Shown: positions 8,230 through 16,491 of the stretch, one piece after another | Numbering within the stretch: position 1 is the stretch's first letter | Layout: every line of letters begins with the position of its first letter | Assembly (NCBI GenBank): GCA_038748775.1 | Contig: JBCDIT010000015.1 | Location: forward strand, 1 to 64,000 | Direction: 5' to 3' | Length of the DNA: 64,000 bases | Source of the DNA: DAIQNV01 sp038748775 | Lineage (GTDB): Bacteria; Planctomycetota; Phycisphaerae; Phycisphaerales; UBA1924 | The notes under the pieces: generated by a model | Databases searched by the model: none | Seen by the model: only the letters and a program-made list of their open reading frames with translations | Told to the model about the DNA's origin: nothing | Made by a program: the position numbers and the translations under genes

Positions 8230-9309
8230 CTAGTTGTTGGTAGACCAGCGCCACGATCCGTCGGCGACACTCGTCGACGTCATCCACGCGTCACTGACGA
8301 GCGTTGCAATCTCGTCCGAAGTCAACGTCCGGGTGAAGTAGCTCACTTCTCGAACGGAGCCATTGAGGCTCAGGTCCAGCGAGTACGTGTCGGGCAGGTA
8401 GATCGCCCCGATGATCGGGTACCTGTTGTCTGCACCGACTTGGCCAATCGGTGCACTGTTGTGCATAACCTCGCGACCATCGAGATAGAGAACGAGCCCG
8501 TGTGCGCCGGCGGTCACAGTGACATGCACCCATGTTTCAGGAGCGGTTGCCCACCAGACGGTTCGAACCGCACCTTCGTCCTCCACGCTTGCGACAGCGT
8601 TGTCCGCTGAGAAATAGATCCACGTGGTCCCCGCTTCGGTGAACGTGTGTCCCTTTGAAAACGCGACACCGGTGTGGCCGGAAGGCGGCGTGTAGACCCA
8701 CATCGCGAAAGACGCTTCCGATGTCTCCATCCAGTCGTAGTGATAGAAACTCGCAGAGTCCCATTTGCTATCGAACCACGGCGCCGGTTCGCCGTCCGGG
8801 CCGGTAAAGTCGTCCGCAGCCCAGATGTTGGAGTAGATGCCTGTCACCGGGCCGGCAGCATCCTGAACTCCCAGCCAGGAGTTGCTGTCCGTTTCGTCCA
8901 GAGGCCAGTGGCAGTCTGGTGCTAGGTTCAGTGCCCTCGTGCGATAGTCAGATGACAGGATGACATCGAAGTCGAGAAGCGCGGTCGCGCGTCCGATCCG
9001 ACCCTGGCCGCGAACAGTGACGCGTTCGGAAGATGATGCCGTCACGAAGGCTTCAAGCGAACCATCGTCGAGATCGGTATCGACAAAGGCCGCACCAACG
9101 CTCGCTGAGCCGACATCGAACCCATCTGTGATCATCTGAATCGCGAGTTCAGCTGACGACCGGGCGAGTGTTCGCGCGGCTCCCGCGTCAGAAGTTCGGC
9201 CCGCTTTCTCGAGCACTCGATCGCGCAGCAGCAGACCGCCGGTTCCCAAGACCGCCACGATGGCGCTCAGGACGACGACCAGGACATACGCACCGCCGCG
9301 TCGCGTCAC
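8230..9309 (-). CDS. GspK/PilX-like minor pseudopilin with C-terminal LamG-like domain (copy 1)
   Basis: A 359-aa paralogue of the neighbouring gene with the same layout: M-T-R-R-G-G-A-Y then a hydrophobic helix (about 9-25), the A-R-T-L-A-R-S-S-A-E-L-A-I helix, and a LamG-like domain from about 150. The domain shows C-H-W-P-L-D-E, F-A-M-W-V-Y-T-P, A-F-S-K-G, W-V-H-V-T-V-T-A-G, L-V-L-Y-L-D-G-R-E and S-V-R-E-V-S-Y-F-T-R. The start overlaps the stop of the preceding pseudopilin gene by four bases, indicating translational coupling. Canonical GspK has a different periplasmic domain, so the LamG part is a replacement. The two copies are clearly diverged in sequence. Confidence 0.82.
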   Translation of the reverse strand: MTRRGGAYVLVVVLSAIVAVLGTGGLLLRDRVLEKAGRTSDAGAARTLARSSAELAIQMITDGFDVGSASVGAAFVDTDLDDGSLEAFVTASSSERVTVRGQGRIGRATALLDFDVILSSDYRTRALNLAPDCHWPLDETDSNSWLGVQDAAGPVTGIYSNIWAADDFTGPDGEPAPWFDSKWDSASFYHYDWMETSEASFAMWVYTPPSGHTGVAFSKGHTFTEAGTTWIYFSADNAVASVEDEGAVRTVWWATAPETWVHVTVTAGAHGLVLYLDGREVMHNSAPIGQVGADNRYPIIGAIYLPDTYSLDLSLNGSVREVSYFTRTLTSDEIATLVSDAWMTSTSVADGSWRWSTNN

Positions 9310-9833
9310 TGCCGTGCCTCCTCCGCCGCCTCTGTCCGCACCGCAACCCTTCGAGTGACCTGGCGCCGCTCATTCGAGACCACGACTTCCAAGATCCACG
9401 TTGTCCCGTTCAGATCGTTGGTACGCGAGAGCGTCGAGTCGGCGCCGTACACGTTCGCCGACCGCGTCCAGCCGGAAGTCCCGGGAATCACAGTCCCATC
9501 CGTCTGCTGGGGAGGGCTCGACGTCCAGCCGTGGTAGTCGCTCAGATCGTCGAACACCGAACGGGCCCGTCCGACTTCGTCGCTCTCGGGGCCGCGCGTC
9601 AGGACCTCGGTGAACGCTGCCGGGGCCGCCATCATCTCCGCTAATAGATCGTCCGCGAGCCACGCCGACATCGCGCCGGTGCGCGTTGCTTCAGCGGTCT
9701 TCGCCGATTGGCCGACCGCGTTGAGCGCTCCCACGAGAACAACGCTGATCAACGCGGTTGAGATCACGACCTCGATCATCGAGAGTCCGCGCCGCGAAGT
9801 GGCTAGGCACTGTTTCATTTCGCCAGGTTCCAC
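9306..9833 (-). CDS. Type IV prepilin-like minor pseudopilin (GspI-like)
   Basis: A 175-aa product with a class III prepilin signal: basic leader ending S-R-R-G, cleavage before L-S-M-I-E, Glu at +5, then a hydrophobic helix (V-V-I-S-T-A-L-I-S-V-V-L-V-G-A-L-N). The short leader and the L-x-x-x-E-V form resemble GspI/PilV-type minor pseudopilins. The globular part is poorly conserved. Its start overlaps the previous gene's 3' end by 19 bases and its stop overlaps the LamG-pilin start by four. Prepilin peptidase and the assembly ATPase are not in the window. Confidence 0.85.
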   Translation of the reverse strand: MEPGEMKQCLATSRRGLSMIEVVISTALISVVLVGALNAVGQSAKTAEATRTGAMSAWLADDLLAEMMAAPAAFTEVLTRGPESDEVGRARSVFDDLSDYHGWTSSPPQQTDGTVIPGTSGWTRSANVYGADSTLSRTNDLNGTTWILEVVVSNERRQVTRRVAVRTEAAEEARQ

Positions 9834-10318
9834 ACCGGTGTTGTCAGGACGACGGTCGTCTCTTCATCATCTCCGGCGACGACGGTGACGGTCATCGAGA
9901 CGGTCGTCCCGGACTCTTTCGTGTCCGTCGTCGTTACCGATTTCGCAGCGCTCAGGACCGTCACAACCGGGGCGCTGTTGTGCTGACGAGTGAGGTCGTA
10001 CGTCCGGGCCGATCCCGTGGAGTCCCACGTCCACACGACGGTCTCTTCAACCCCGTCCGAATCGCGGTCCGGGAGCGTGAGGGTCCACTTCCCGGCCGAG
10101 GTGTCACAGGACGTCGCGGTCGACAGATCGTTCGCGAAACGCTCCGCGGCGCCCCACGCCGAAGTCATCGAAGTCGCCCGGTCGCCCGACTCGGGCACGG
10201 CCTGCTGCGCGAGCATCAGGACCGACCCCATAGCGAGCACGATCACTGACATCGCGCCCACCGCCGAGATCAGTTCGATCAGCGTGAAACCACGCCTGTG
10301 CTTTGTGGTCCGAGGCTT
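9815..10318 (-). CDS. Type IV prepilin-like minor pseudopilin (GspJ-like)
   Basis: The prepilin site is K-H-R-R-G then F-T-L-I-E-L-I-S, with Glu at +5. GTG 10318 gives an 11-residue leader and lies four bases after the previous stop with A-A-G-G-G-G upstream; an ATG at 10372 would give a longer, basic, overlapping start. The product is about 167 aa. After the N-terminal helix (A-V-G-A-M-S-V-I-V-L-A-M-G-S) it contains a beta-rich domain with a single cysteine. Position between the H-like and I-like genes and the F-T-L-I-E start suggest the GspJ slot, which is inferred. Confidence 0.8.
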   Translation of the reverse strand, partial: KPRTTKHRRGFTLIELISAVGAMSVIVLAMGSVLMLAQQAVPESGDRATSMTSAWGAAERFANDLSTATSCDTSAGKWTLTLPDRDSDGVEETVVWTWDSTGSARTYDLTRQHNSAPVVTVLSAAKSVTTTDTKESGTTVSMTVTVVAGDDEETTVVLTTPVWNLAK

Positions 10319-10322
10319 CACG

Positions 10323-10883
10323 TCAAAGCCCCTTCGCGGCCGCTGACGCGGTCGCGCCGACTTCTTTGACAACGTCGTCGACGATGCGTTCGTCCTTTAC
10401 AACGCGCGATTCTTCAACGCCGACGACGACCGAGACGGTTCGGTTCCCCGAGGCGAGCCTCACGGTTCCTCCGTCTCCCCAGGTCCCATACCCGTCAACC
10501 GTGATCTCGGTCGAGCCGCTGTCTCCGAACGACGCATCCAAGCGGGTGAGCCCATAAGGCTCTCGCCCGAGCAAGACGACGCTTGTCGTATCACCCTTGA
10601 TCTCGTACGACAGCGCCGAGCTATCGAACGTCATCGTGTACGACTGGCTCCCCGAGCGGGCCATTTCTCGGACCACCACGAAGTCGTTGTTCAGCCGCCG
10701 CGCCGCCATATCAACCCGCTGGCCGGCGACCGAGTCGGCGATCCTGGGTATCGCGACCGCGGCCACGATGCCCAAGATCACCATTACCACCACAAGCTCG
10801 ACGAGCGAGAACGCGCGATGTAATAGGAGACTGCCCATCAAACCGGCAATCGACCGGCGCTCAGGCGAGCCCGAGCCAGCCAC
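10323..10883 (-). CDS. Type IV prepilin-like minor pseudopilin (GspH-like)
   Basis: A prepilin-type N-terminus, L-L-L-H-R-A then F-S-L-V-E-L-V-V-V-M-V-I-L-G-I-V-A-A-V-A-I-P-R-I, matches the long conserved helix of GspG/GspH proteins. The residue before the cleavage point is Ala instead of the usual Gly. GTG 10883 opens the frame; ATG 10838 would give a shorter leader (M-G-S-L-L-L-H-R-A). Neither has a strong ribosome site. The domain after the helix is about 130 aa and beta-rich (T-E-I-T-V-D-G-Y-G-T-W). It is the first gene of the operon. Confidence 0.82.
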   Translation of the reverse strand: MAGSGSPERRSIAGLMGSLLLHRAFSLVELVVVMVILGIVAAVAIPRIADSVAGQRVDMAARRLNNDFVVVREMARSGSQSYTMTFDSSALSYEIKGDTTSVVLLGREPYGLTRLDASFGDSGSTEITVDGYGTWGDGGTVRLASGNRTVSVVVGVEESRVVKDERIVDDVVKEVGATASAAAKGL

Positions 10884-10977
10884 ACAAAAGCGGGTTGCCC
10901 GGGAGCGTCACGCCCGGCGCGAGCCGAAGACCTCGCCGATCTTGCCCGCTTATCGGAGGTTCACACTGCCTGACGAG

Positions 10978-11003
10978 CCCTGAGCGTGAGCGATGGGCCG
11001 GGA
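10978..11003. repeat. REP-like element (single copy)
   Basis: The T-G-A-G-C-G-T-G-A-G-C-G-A-T-G-G-G-C-C-G sequence here matches the core of the inverted pair at 6477-6582. It lies in the 186-base gap between the NtrC-type regulator and the pseudopilin operon. Confidence 0.5.
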
Positions 11004-11069
11004 CTCGCCTGGCTTCGAATCCGTCACAAGACCAAAAACCGTGAGAACATCGAGAACGAGGAGATCGAG

Positions 11070-12488
11070 CTACCCCGCCCGTCTCGGCTCCTCGATCCCG
11101 AACGTCTTCATCTTCTTGTAAAGCGTGGTCCGGTTGATATCGAGCTGTTCCGCCGTCTTCTGCCGGTTCCACTCGTTGGCTTCGAGGGCTTTGATCAGGA
11201 TCCGCCGCTCTGGCGCCTTGAGCGCTTCGACGAGCGGCATCGGTTCCCAGGGGCCGTCGTCGACGGCGCCCGAGCCCAACGGTGAACCGAGCGGGCCGGC
11301 GTCGCCGGTGATGACCTGAGGGGGGAGATCGCTCAACTCGATCGTCTCGCCTCGCGACAGCACCGCCGCCCGTTCGACGACGTTGCTCAACTCGCGGACG
11401 TTTCCGGGCCATCCGTAGCGACGCAACGCATCGAGCGCTTCGGCGCTGAAGCCCCGGAGTGCTTTGCCGAGTTCCGACGCGTGCTCGGCGAGAAAGTGCT
11501 CCGCCAAGACCGGAACGTCTCCAACGCGGTCTCGCAGGGGCGGGAGCTCGACCTTGATCACGTTCACTCGGTAGTACAGGTCTTGGCGGAACCGACCGTC
11601 CGCGACCAGGTTCTCGAGGGGTTCATTGGCCGCGAGGATGACCCGCACGTCAACCTCGATGGTTCCGTTCGAACCCACCGGCTCGAACTTGCGTTCTTGC
11701 AGCACGCGGAGCAGCTTGAGCTGCATCGCCGGCGGGGCGCTGTTGATCTCGTCGAGGAAGATCGTCCCGCCATCGGCCGCGAGGAACTTGCCTTCTTTGT
11801 CGACGTGCGCCCCGGTAAACGCGCCCTGGACATGCCCGAAAAGCTCGCTCTCGAGGAGGGTCTCGGGGATCGATCCGCAACTGATCTCGACGAACGGGCC
11901 CTTCGCCCTCGGGCTGCGATGGTGGATCGCCCTCGCGATCAGGCTCTTGCCCGTACCGCTCTCACCCTCCATAAGCACCGTCGTCTTGCTCTCGCTCACC
12001 GCCTCGACCAACTCGAAGACCCGGCGCATCCTGGCGTCGCCTCCGACGATGCCGTCGAGCCCGAATCGGCGATCGAGCGTCTTGCGAAGCTCGGCATTCT
12101 CCGCCAAGAGCTTGTGCTGGGCGATCGCTCGTTCGAGTGCGAGCCGAAGCTCTTCGTCCATCACCGGCTTGGTGAGGTAGTCGACCGCGCCGAGCCGGAG
12201 TGCCTCGACAGCGCTCTCGATCGTCCCGTACCCCGTCAGCATCACCACGGCGATCGAAGGGTGCGATTCCCTGATCCCTCGGAGCAGGTCGAGCCCGCCC
12301 TTCCCGGGCATGCTGACGTCGCTGATCACGACCTGCCAGCGGTCCTTGGCCCGGGCCAGCAACTCGAGCGCCTCGCCCACGCTCCCGGCGGTCGCCGTCG
12401 CGTGTCCATCTTCTTCAAGGAAGGCCGCGAGGGACTCGGAAATGATCGGGTCGTCGTCAACGACAAGGATCTTCGAACCACCCGCCAT
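11070..12488 (-). CDS. NtrC-family sigma-54-dependent response regulator
   Basis: A 472-aa protein with three domains. The receiver (1-125) has acidic D11-D12-D13, phospho-acceptor D57 in V-I-S-D-V-S-M-P-G and the K in L-T-K-P. The AAA+ domain (about 148-380) has Walker A G-E-S-G-T-G-K-S (175-182) and the sigma-54 contact loop G-A-F-T-G-A (222-227). A Fis-type helix-turn-helix (I-D-I-N-R-T-T-L-Y-K-K-M-K) lies at the C-terminus. It shares one base with the upstream kinase gene, so the pair is co-transcribed and coupled. Its targets are not evident; the pseudopilin operon lies directly downstream on the same strand, but I found no clear minus-24/minus-12 promoter there. Confidence 0.93.
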   Translation of the reverse strand: MAGGSKILVVDDDPIISESLAAFLEEDGHATATAGSVGEALELLARAKDRWQVVISDVSMPGKGGLDLLRGIRESHPSIAVVMLTGYGTIESAVEALRLGAVDYLTKPVMDEELRLALERAIAQHKLLAENAELRKTLDRRFGLDGIVGGDARMRRVFELVEAVSESKTTVLMEGESGTGKSLIARAIHHRSPRAKGPFVEISCGSIPETLLESELFGHVQGAFTGAHVDKEGKFLAADGGTIFLDEINSAPPAMQLKLLRVLQERKFEPVGSNGTIEVDVRVILAANEPLENLVADGRFRQDLYYRVNVIKVELPPLRDRVGDVPVLAEHFLAEHASELGKALRGFSAEALDALRRYGWPGNVRELSNVVERAAVLSRGETIELSDLPPQVITGDAGPLGSPLGSGAVDDGPWEPMPLVEALKAPERRILIKALEANEWNRQKTAEQLDINRTTLYKKMKTFGIEEPRRAG

Positions 12489-13432
12489 CAGGCTTCTCCC
12501 TGTTCACCGATGCGCTCATCGGGCGTCTCGGAGGCGAGGGCGGGGACTCGGACCGACAACACCGCCCCCGGTCGCCGGTCCGGTCCGCCCGAGCCGCTGA
12601 GGTCGATGCGTCCGCCCATGTCACTCACGATCTGCTTGCTCATCGAGAGCCCGATCCCCCGCCCGGCGCCGGCGCCCGGTCGGGTGCTGAACCCCGGATC
12701 GAACACCTTCGCTGGATCGTCAACCGGCGGGCCGACCCCGTCGTCCTCGATCGAAAGCCAGAGCTCCTCGGGGTCTTCTTTTACGCGAATCACGATCACG
12801 CCTTCGCCAGGCTGACCACCCAGCGCCTGCTCGATCGACTCGATCGAGTTCCGGAGCCCGTTGAGGATGACGCTGTAGAGAGGTCCCGCCGGGGACGTGC
12901 CCGCCCCAGGCTCCAGTTCGATACCCAGCGTGATCCCCAGCTCCGCGGCTCGGGGGCGGACGACGTCCAAAGCGTGTGACGCAGCTTCGGCCACCGTCGG
13001 GCCGAGCCCGAACCCACCGAACCCGAATCGGGGTGCCTTCGTCCCGCTCGCCGTGCGAACGAGATCGGTCATCCGGAGAAGCGTTGATTTGACGGTGTCG
13101 AGCTGTCCACGAACACGTTCGGCTTCGTCGCCCGTCCCGAGTGATCGCGAGACCATCCCCAGCCAGCGCAGCGAGCCATCCAAAAGCCCGCTGAGCTCGT
13201 GCGTGAGCACGCTCAGCCGGTCGGCCGCCTCGCCGGCGACCCGTCCGGTTTCGGCCTCAGCCGCGGCCGAGTCACCGGTGGCCGGATGCGGTGGCTCCGA
13301 TCCGCCAGAATCGGGGTTGTTGCCTTTGCCCAACCATTCGTCGCCCGGAGGGTGTTGCTCCATGGCAACATCCATCGGCGCTGGCGCGTCTGGACTCCAA
13401 AACTGTTGCCATTGGGCAACAAAGAACGGCAC
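12488..13432 (-). CDS. Soluble sensor histidine kinase
   Basis: The frame opens at GTG 13432; internal ATGs at 13375 and 13363 are also possible since the first 60 residues are not conserved. A DHp-like helix carries the probable phospho-acceptor in L-S-V-L-T-H-E-L-S-G (H78 from the GTG). The ATPase domain has the N box N-G-L-R-N-S-I-E-S, G1 D-D-G-V-G-P-P and G2 R-G-I-G-L-S-M-S-K-Q. The product is about 314 aa. There is no transmembrane helix or recognisable sensor domain, so the signal is probably cytoplasmic. It is translationally coupled to the NtrC-type regulator, its likely partner. Two TGTTGC...GCAACA inverted repeats lie around its 5' end. Confidence 0.88.
   Translation of the reverse strand: MPFFVAQWQQFWSPDAPAPMDVAMEQHPPGDEWLGKGNNPDSGGSEPPHPATGDSAAAEAETGRVAGEAADRLSVLTHELSGLLDGSLRWLGMVSRSLGTGDEAERVRGQLDTVKSTLLRMTDLVRTASGTKAPRFGFGGFGLGPTVAEAASHALDVVRPRAAELGITLGIELEPGAGTSPAGPLYSVILNGLRNSIESIEQALGGQPGEGVIVIRVKEDPEELWLSIEDDGVGPPVDDPAKVFDPGFSTRPGAGAGRGIGLSMSKQIVSDMGGRIDLSGSGGPDRRPGAVLSVRVPALASETPDERIGEQGEA
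13353..13421. promoter_or_regulatory. Pair of TGTTGC-type inverted repeats, candidate operator
   Basis: A perfect 7-bp pair TGTTGCC-N4-GGCAACA lies at 13404-13421, and TGTTGC-N6-GCAACA at 13353-13370, centres 51 bp apart. A weaker related site (GTTG...CAAC) lies at 13319-13334. They cover the region where the histidine kinase gene most likely starts. A dimeric regulator could bind here; its identity is unknown. Confidence 0.35.
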
Positions 13433-13537
13433 ACGTCCGAGAACAATCGTCGCGGACGCGGGGCTGAGGGGCGCACAGCAAAGCCACCCGGTGTCGGTGG
13501 ACAGGGCCGGGCGGCGATCGTCTGTAGCGTCGTGGGT

Positions 13538-14050
13538 TCAGACCAGTTGATCCGTCCACTCGCACTTCGCGTCGGTGGCGAGTCCGCAGTCGTCCTCATC
13601 ATCGCACTTGTTGTTGTTGCAACTCAGATCGATGCCGTCGGAGCAGTCACACGACGCGAGATTTATCACGACGGGCACGCCCGCTTGGATCTCCACGCCG
13701 AATCGCTTTGGGTTCGCGTCAATTCCTGAGATCTCGATCGTGTACTTGCTGCGCGACGATCCGGTGATGTAGCACCCTTCGACGCTCTGGTCGCTATACG
13801 TCCCAGAGAACATCGGATTTCCCTCGGCGTCGTCGCTTGTTACAGTCGAGACGGATGTCCCGTTAATGTTAAGATCGAAATCGTCAGTCGTTGCGTCGTA
13901 CTCAAGCCGGATCCCGCCGTGATCGAGGAGCGTGTCATGCGATATCGCGGCGGTCGAGACGTATGCATCTTCTGATGAAATCGAGAGGCTTGGATCTGTC
14001 GACGCAAAGCTCGTTGCGACGGTGATGCAAATGGACATGGGTAAAACCAC
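13538..14050 (-). CDS. Exported cysteine-rich protein of unknown function
   Basis: GTG 14050 is chosen because A-A-A-G-G-A-G-A lies 6 bases upstream. The product, about 170 aa, starts with a signal peptide (V-L-P-M-S-I-C-I-T-V-A-T-S-F-A-S). The middle is beta-rich and acidic. The C-terminal third is packed with cysteines and aspartates (S-C-D-C-S-D-G-I-D-L-S-C then N-N-N-K-C-D-D-E-D-D-C-G), which suggests a small disulphide-bonded, possibly calcium-binding knob. I do not recognise the family. It stands alone between the kinase and another exported unknown on the same strand. Confidence 0.65.
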   Translation of the reverse strand: MVLPMSICITVATSFASTDPSLSISSEDAYVSTAAISHDTLLDHGGIRLEYDATTDDFDLNINGTSVSTVTSDDAEGNPMFSGTYSDQSVEGCYITGSSRSKYTIEISGIDANPKRFGVEIQAGVPVVINLASCDCSDGIDLSCNNNKCDDEDDCGLATDAKCEWTDQLV

Positions 14051-14130
14051 TTTGAATCTCCTTTGATGCGAGCGCAACGACCCCCGTCCGCGACGCGCGG
14101 GTTCGAGGCGTGCGCGATGTCATTGGGGAT

Positions 14131-15084
14131 CTAGTCGATCGCTTCGTCGATCTGCGCGATGAAAGCAGCCGTGACCTCCGCAAGCCTGTCCGGCGGGGCG
14201 TCGAGGAAGGTGTACTGGTTCCGCCGAGTAGCGTAGATGAGCTGCGGTCGGCGACCGTTTTCGTATCGGTCGGTAGTCACAATCGTGCGCCATTCGCTGA
14301 CGACGGGCTCACCTGTGTCCTCGTGCGTGAGCAGCATGTGGTCAGAGCGACGGTACAGCTTGGTTTCGTCATCCGGGTACCTGTCGCGTTCAACATGACT
14401 GCGGAAAACGTCAAGCCATACCCCACCATCGACGACCGTCGGGGGCACGATGGAAATGTTGGGGCTTCGATACGCCCCGAGGGTGACCTTTCGCGCCGCG
14501 TTAGGATCGTGGGCCATCGACAGCCATGATTCGGTAAAGCCACCCCACAGGCAGCCCCTTGAGTCGAAGTGCCCATGTTCGGGGCCGTGTGGGCCTTGGC
14601 TTTCATACCTCCGCGCACTGTAAGCCTCGGAGTCTGCGATCCACTGACGTTCCCGGACGACGCCGGTAGCTTTCGTCCAGAGCTGCTGAAAGACGGCGTG
14701 CGATGTATCGACGACACCATCATGCTTCGCATAAATTGACGTCCAACAGAGATCTCGTGTCATCCAACAGTGTACTTGGAAGTGCTCGCTCACGACGAGT
14801 CTCGGGTGGTTCTCGTCATCGAACTCGTAGAGATTGTGCCAGGTTTGGTCCGTATCACCGATCACCTTTAGACACGCCGCATCATGCAACCGGGAACGCC
14901 ACCGGTCCAAGGCTCCGCTGATCGCCGGGGGTAGATGCGCCTCGACGTCTGGTTCGTCGGTGGCCCGAACTACGCTCGTTGTTGGCGTCGGATCGCCTTG
15001 GGCGTGCCACGCTGCCGTCGCGAACGCAACGAGTGTTGTGCCGCCGATAACGGCTGGAGCCGCAACGCGTTTCATCTTCATCAC
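14131..15084 (-). CDS. Exported protein of unknown function
   Basis: A 317-aa product with an N-terminal signal (K-R-V-A-A-P-A-V-I-G-G-T-T-L-V-A-F-A-T-A-A-W-H-A). The body has several tryptophans and paired cysteines (V-H-C-W-M-T-R-D-L-C-W, S-R-G-C-L-W-G-G-F) and many charged residues. No catalytic motif or known domain could be identified. The C-terminus is helical (L-A-E-V-T-A-A-F-I-A-Q-I-D-E). The 5' flank (15085-15336) is AT-rich around 15190 and may hold its promoter; I see no other gene there. Confidence 0.65.
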   Translation of the reverse strand: MMKMKRVAAPAVIGGTTLVAFATAAWHAQGDPTPTTSVVRATDEPDVEAHLPPAISGALDRWRSRLHDAACLKVIGDTDQTWHNLYEFDDENHPRLVVSEHFQVHCWMTRDLCWTSIYAKHDGVVDTSHAVFQQLWTKATGVVRERQWIADSEAYSARRYESQGPHGPEHGHFDSRGCLWGGFTESWLSMAHDPNAARKVTLGAYRSPNISIVPPTVVDGGVWLDVFRSHVERDRYPDDETKLYRRSDHMLLTHEDTGEPVVSEWRTIVTTDRYENGRRPQLIYATRRNQYTFLDAPPDRLAEVTAAFIAQIDEAID

Positions 15085-15336
15085 CCCTTCGCCCAGTACC
15101 CCTTGCAGTCTCCGTCACGACAATTGGACATAAGGAAGCCGTAAAACTATCGGCGAAGGGGTCGCGCCTACCGACGGGAAGTCGAAAGGTATGATTTTTC
15201 TATATGGTTTAGGGAGTAGGCCTAAGGCACGGACCACAAACACGTTGCCGCATCGCCAAATCGCCACGTCTTTGTGGTTCGATTGCGGTCTAGCGCATGA
15301 TGTTCTTCGCCAGTTTGGGCGAGGTGGTTCGTTGAT

Positions 15337-16491
15337 CTAAGCCCAGTGGAGGACCATCGGAAGGCGGTTGAGATTCGTCCAGCCGTCCTCGCGGACGATC
15401 AACAGGTCCTCAACACGTACGCCGCCGAGCCCAGGCGCGTAGAGCCCCGGCTCGATCGTCACCGCGTCGCCTTCGATGAGTTCCACACCCGTTGCGTCGA
15501 CCAGAGGCGGTTCTTTGAGATCCAGACCGATGCCGTGACCGAGGCCATGGGGCATCGAGCAGAAACCGGTGGGGGGGCCTTCGGTCGGGATGTCACCCTC
15601 GGGGAAGTCGAGGCTGTATCCGGCGCCGGTGATCACCGCTGTCGCGGCTTCGTGAACCGACCGACCGGTCACGCCCGCTTGGAGGAACGCAAGGGACTTC
15701 TCGAACGCCTCGACCACCGTCGCGTGCATCCTCGCGACCTCAGGCGGGACGTCGCCTCGCACAACGGTCCGCGTGCAGTCGCCGTGATAGCCGCTCGTGA
15801 GGTGTTTTGGGAAGATGTCGACAATGATCGGCTCGGAGGCTCGGAGCAGGCCGGTGCCCTCGTTGTGGCAGTCACCACCCTGGGGCCCCCCGGCGACAAT
15901 GCACTTGTCGCCGGCCGCGCCCAGATCGCTTAGGCGGAGCCGGATGAGTTCGCGAACGCGTTCGCTGGTCCACGCTTCGCTTTGGTCGTCGACGAGCACG
16001 CCGTTGTCATCGACGTTCGCCTCTGCAATCGTTTCGCATGCGAGCCGCATCGCGTCTTCTGTGATCCGTTGGGCTTCGCCCAACGCCTTGACCTCGTTGG
16101 CGTCCTTCGCGCGGCGCTCGGCGACGCCCAGCATCGGGTCGCAGGCGAGGTCGATGCCCGTGTTGCGGATAGCGTCGGCGACAACGAGCGGGACCGACCG
16201 ATCTCCGGTGACGCGACTGACCCCGGATCGCCTTAGAAACTCGGCGACGGATTGTGCCGAGCGGATCTCGCGGTCTGGGCTGAGTCCACCTTCGGGCTCG
16301 AAGTCTTCGTAGACGTGGATCGCGTCGGCCTTGACCAGTTTCTTCGCTCTGGCACGCTCGACGTCGCGGAGGATCACCTCGCGCCGGTCCTCCAGGTCTA
16401 TGACCGAAACCGGGTCGGCCAATGGGAGCCGCACGAGGTGGTACACCGCCTTGCTGATCAGCGGGGCGCCGCTGCGGAGCTTCGCTTCCAT
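15337..16491 (-). CDS. M24-family metallopeptidase (Xaa-Pro aminopeptidase-like)
   Basis: A 384-aa pita-bread-fold peptidase. The five metal ligands of the family are visible: Asp in I-I-V-D-I-F, Asp in H-G-D-C-T-R-T, His in H-G-L-G-H-G-I-G-L-D-L-K-E-P-P, Glu in I-E-P-G-L-Y and Glu in V-R-V-E-D-L-L. The N-terminal creatinase-like domain is shorter than usual. It probably removes N-terminal residues next to proline, in the cytoplasm. The start codon shares one base with the ileS stop (T-A-A-T-G), so it is co-translated with ileS, an uncommon pairing. Specificity cannot be read from sequence. Confidence 0.9.
   Translation of the reverse strand: MEAKLRSGAPLISKAVYHLVRLPLADPVSVIDLEDRREVILRDVERARAKKLVKADAIHVYEDFEPEGGLSPDREIRSAQSVAEFLRRSGVSRVTGDRSVPLVVADAIRNTGIDLACDPMLGVAERRAKDANEVKALGEAQRITEDAMRLACETIAEANVDDNGVLVDDQSEAWTSERVRELIRLRLSDLGAAGDKCIVAGGPQGGDCHNEGTGLLRASEPIIVDIFPKHLTSGYHGDCTRTVVRGDVPPEVARMHATVVEAFEKSLAFLQAGVTGRSVHEAATAVITGAGYSLDFPEGDIPTEGPPTGFCSMPHGLGHGIGLDLKEPPLVDATGVELIEGDAVTIEPGLYAPGLGGVRVEDLLIVREDGWTNLNRLPMVLHWA

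Noticed and set aside
11008..11030. tRNA-like T-arm sequence (C-T-T-C-G-A-A-T-C-C)
   Set aside because: No acceptor stem, D-arm or anticodon arm at proper distances; not a tRNA.
10884..11069. Possible sigma-54 promoter for the pseudopilin operon
   Set aside because: No TGGCAC-N5-TTGC-like pair with correct spacing was found on the minus strand, so the link to the NtrC regulator is not claimed.
11481..12815. 444-codon plus-strand ORF antisense to the two-component genes
   Set aside because: Both sense genes have all expected motifs and overlap by one base; the antisense frame has no ribosome site or domain.
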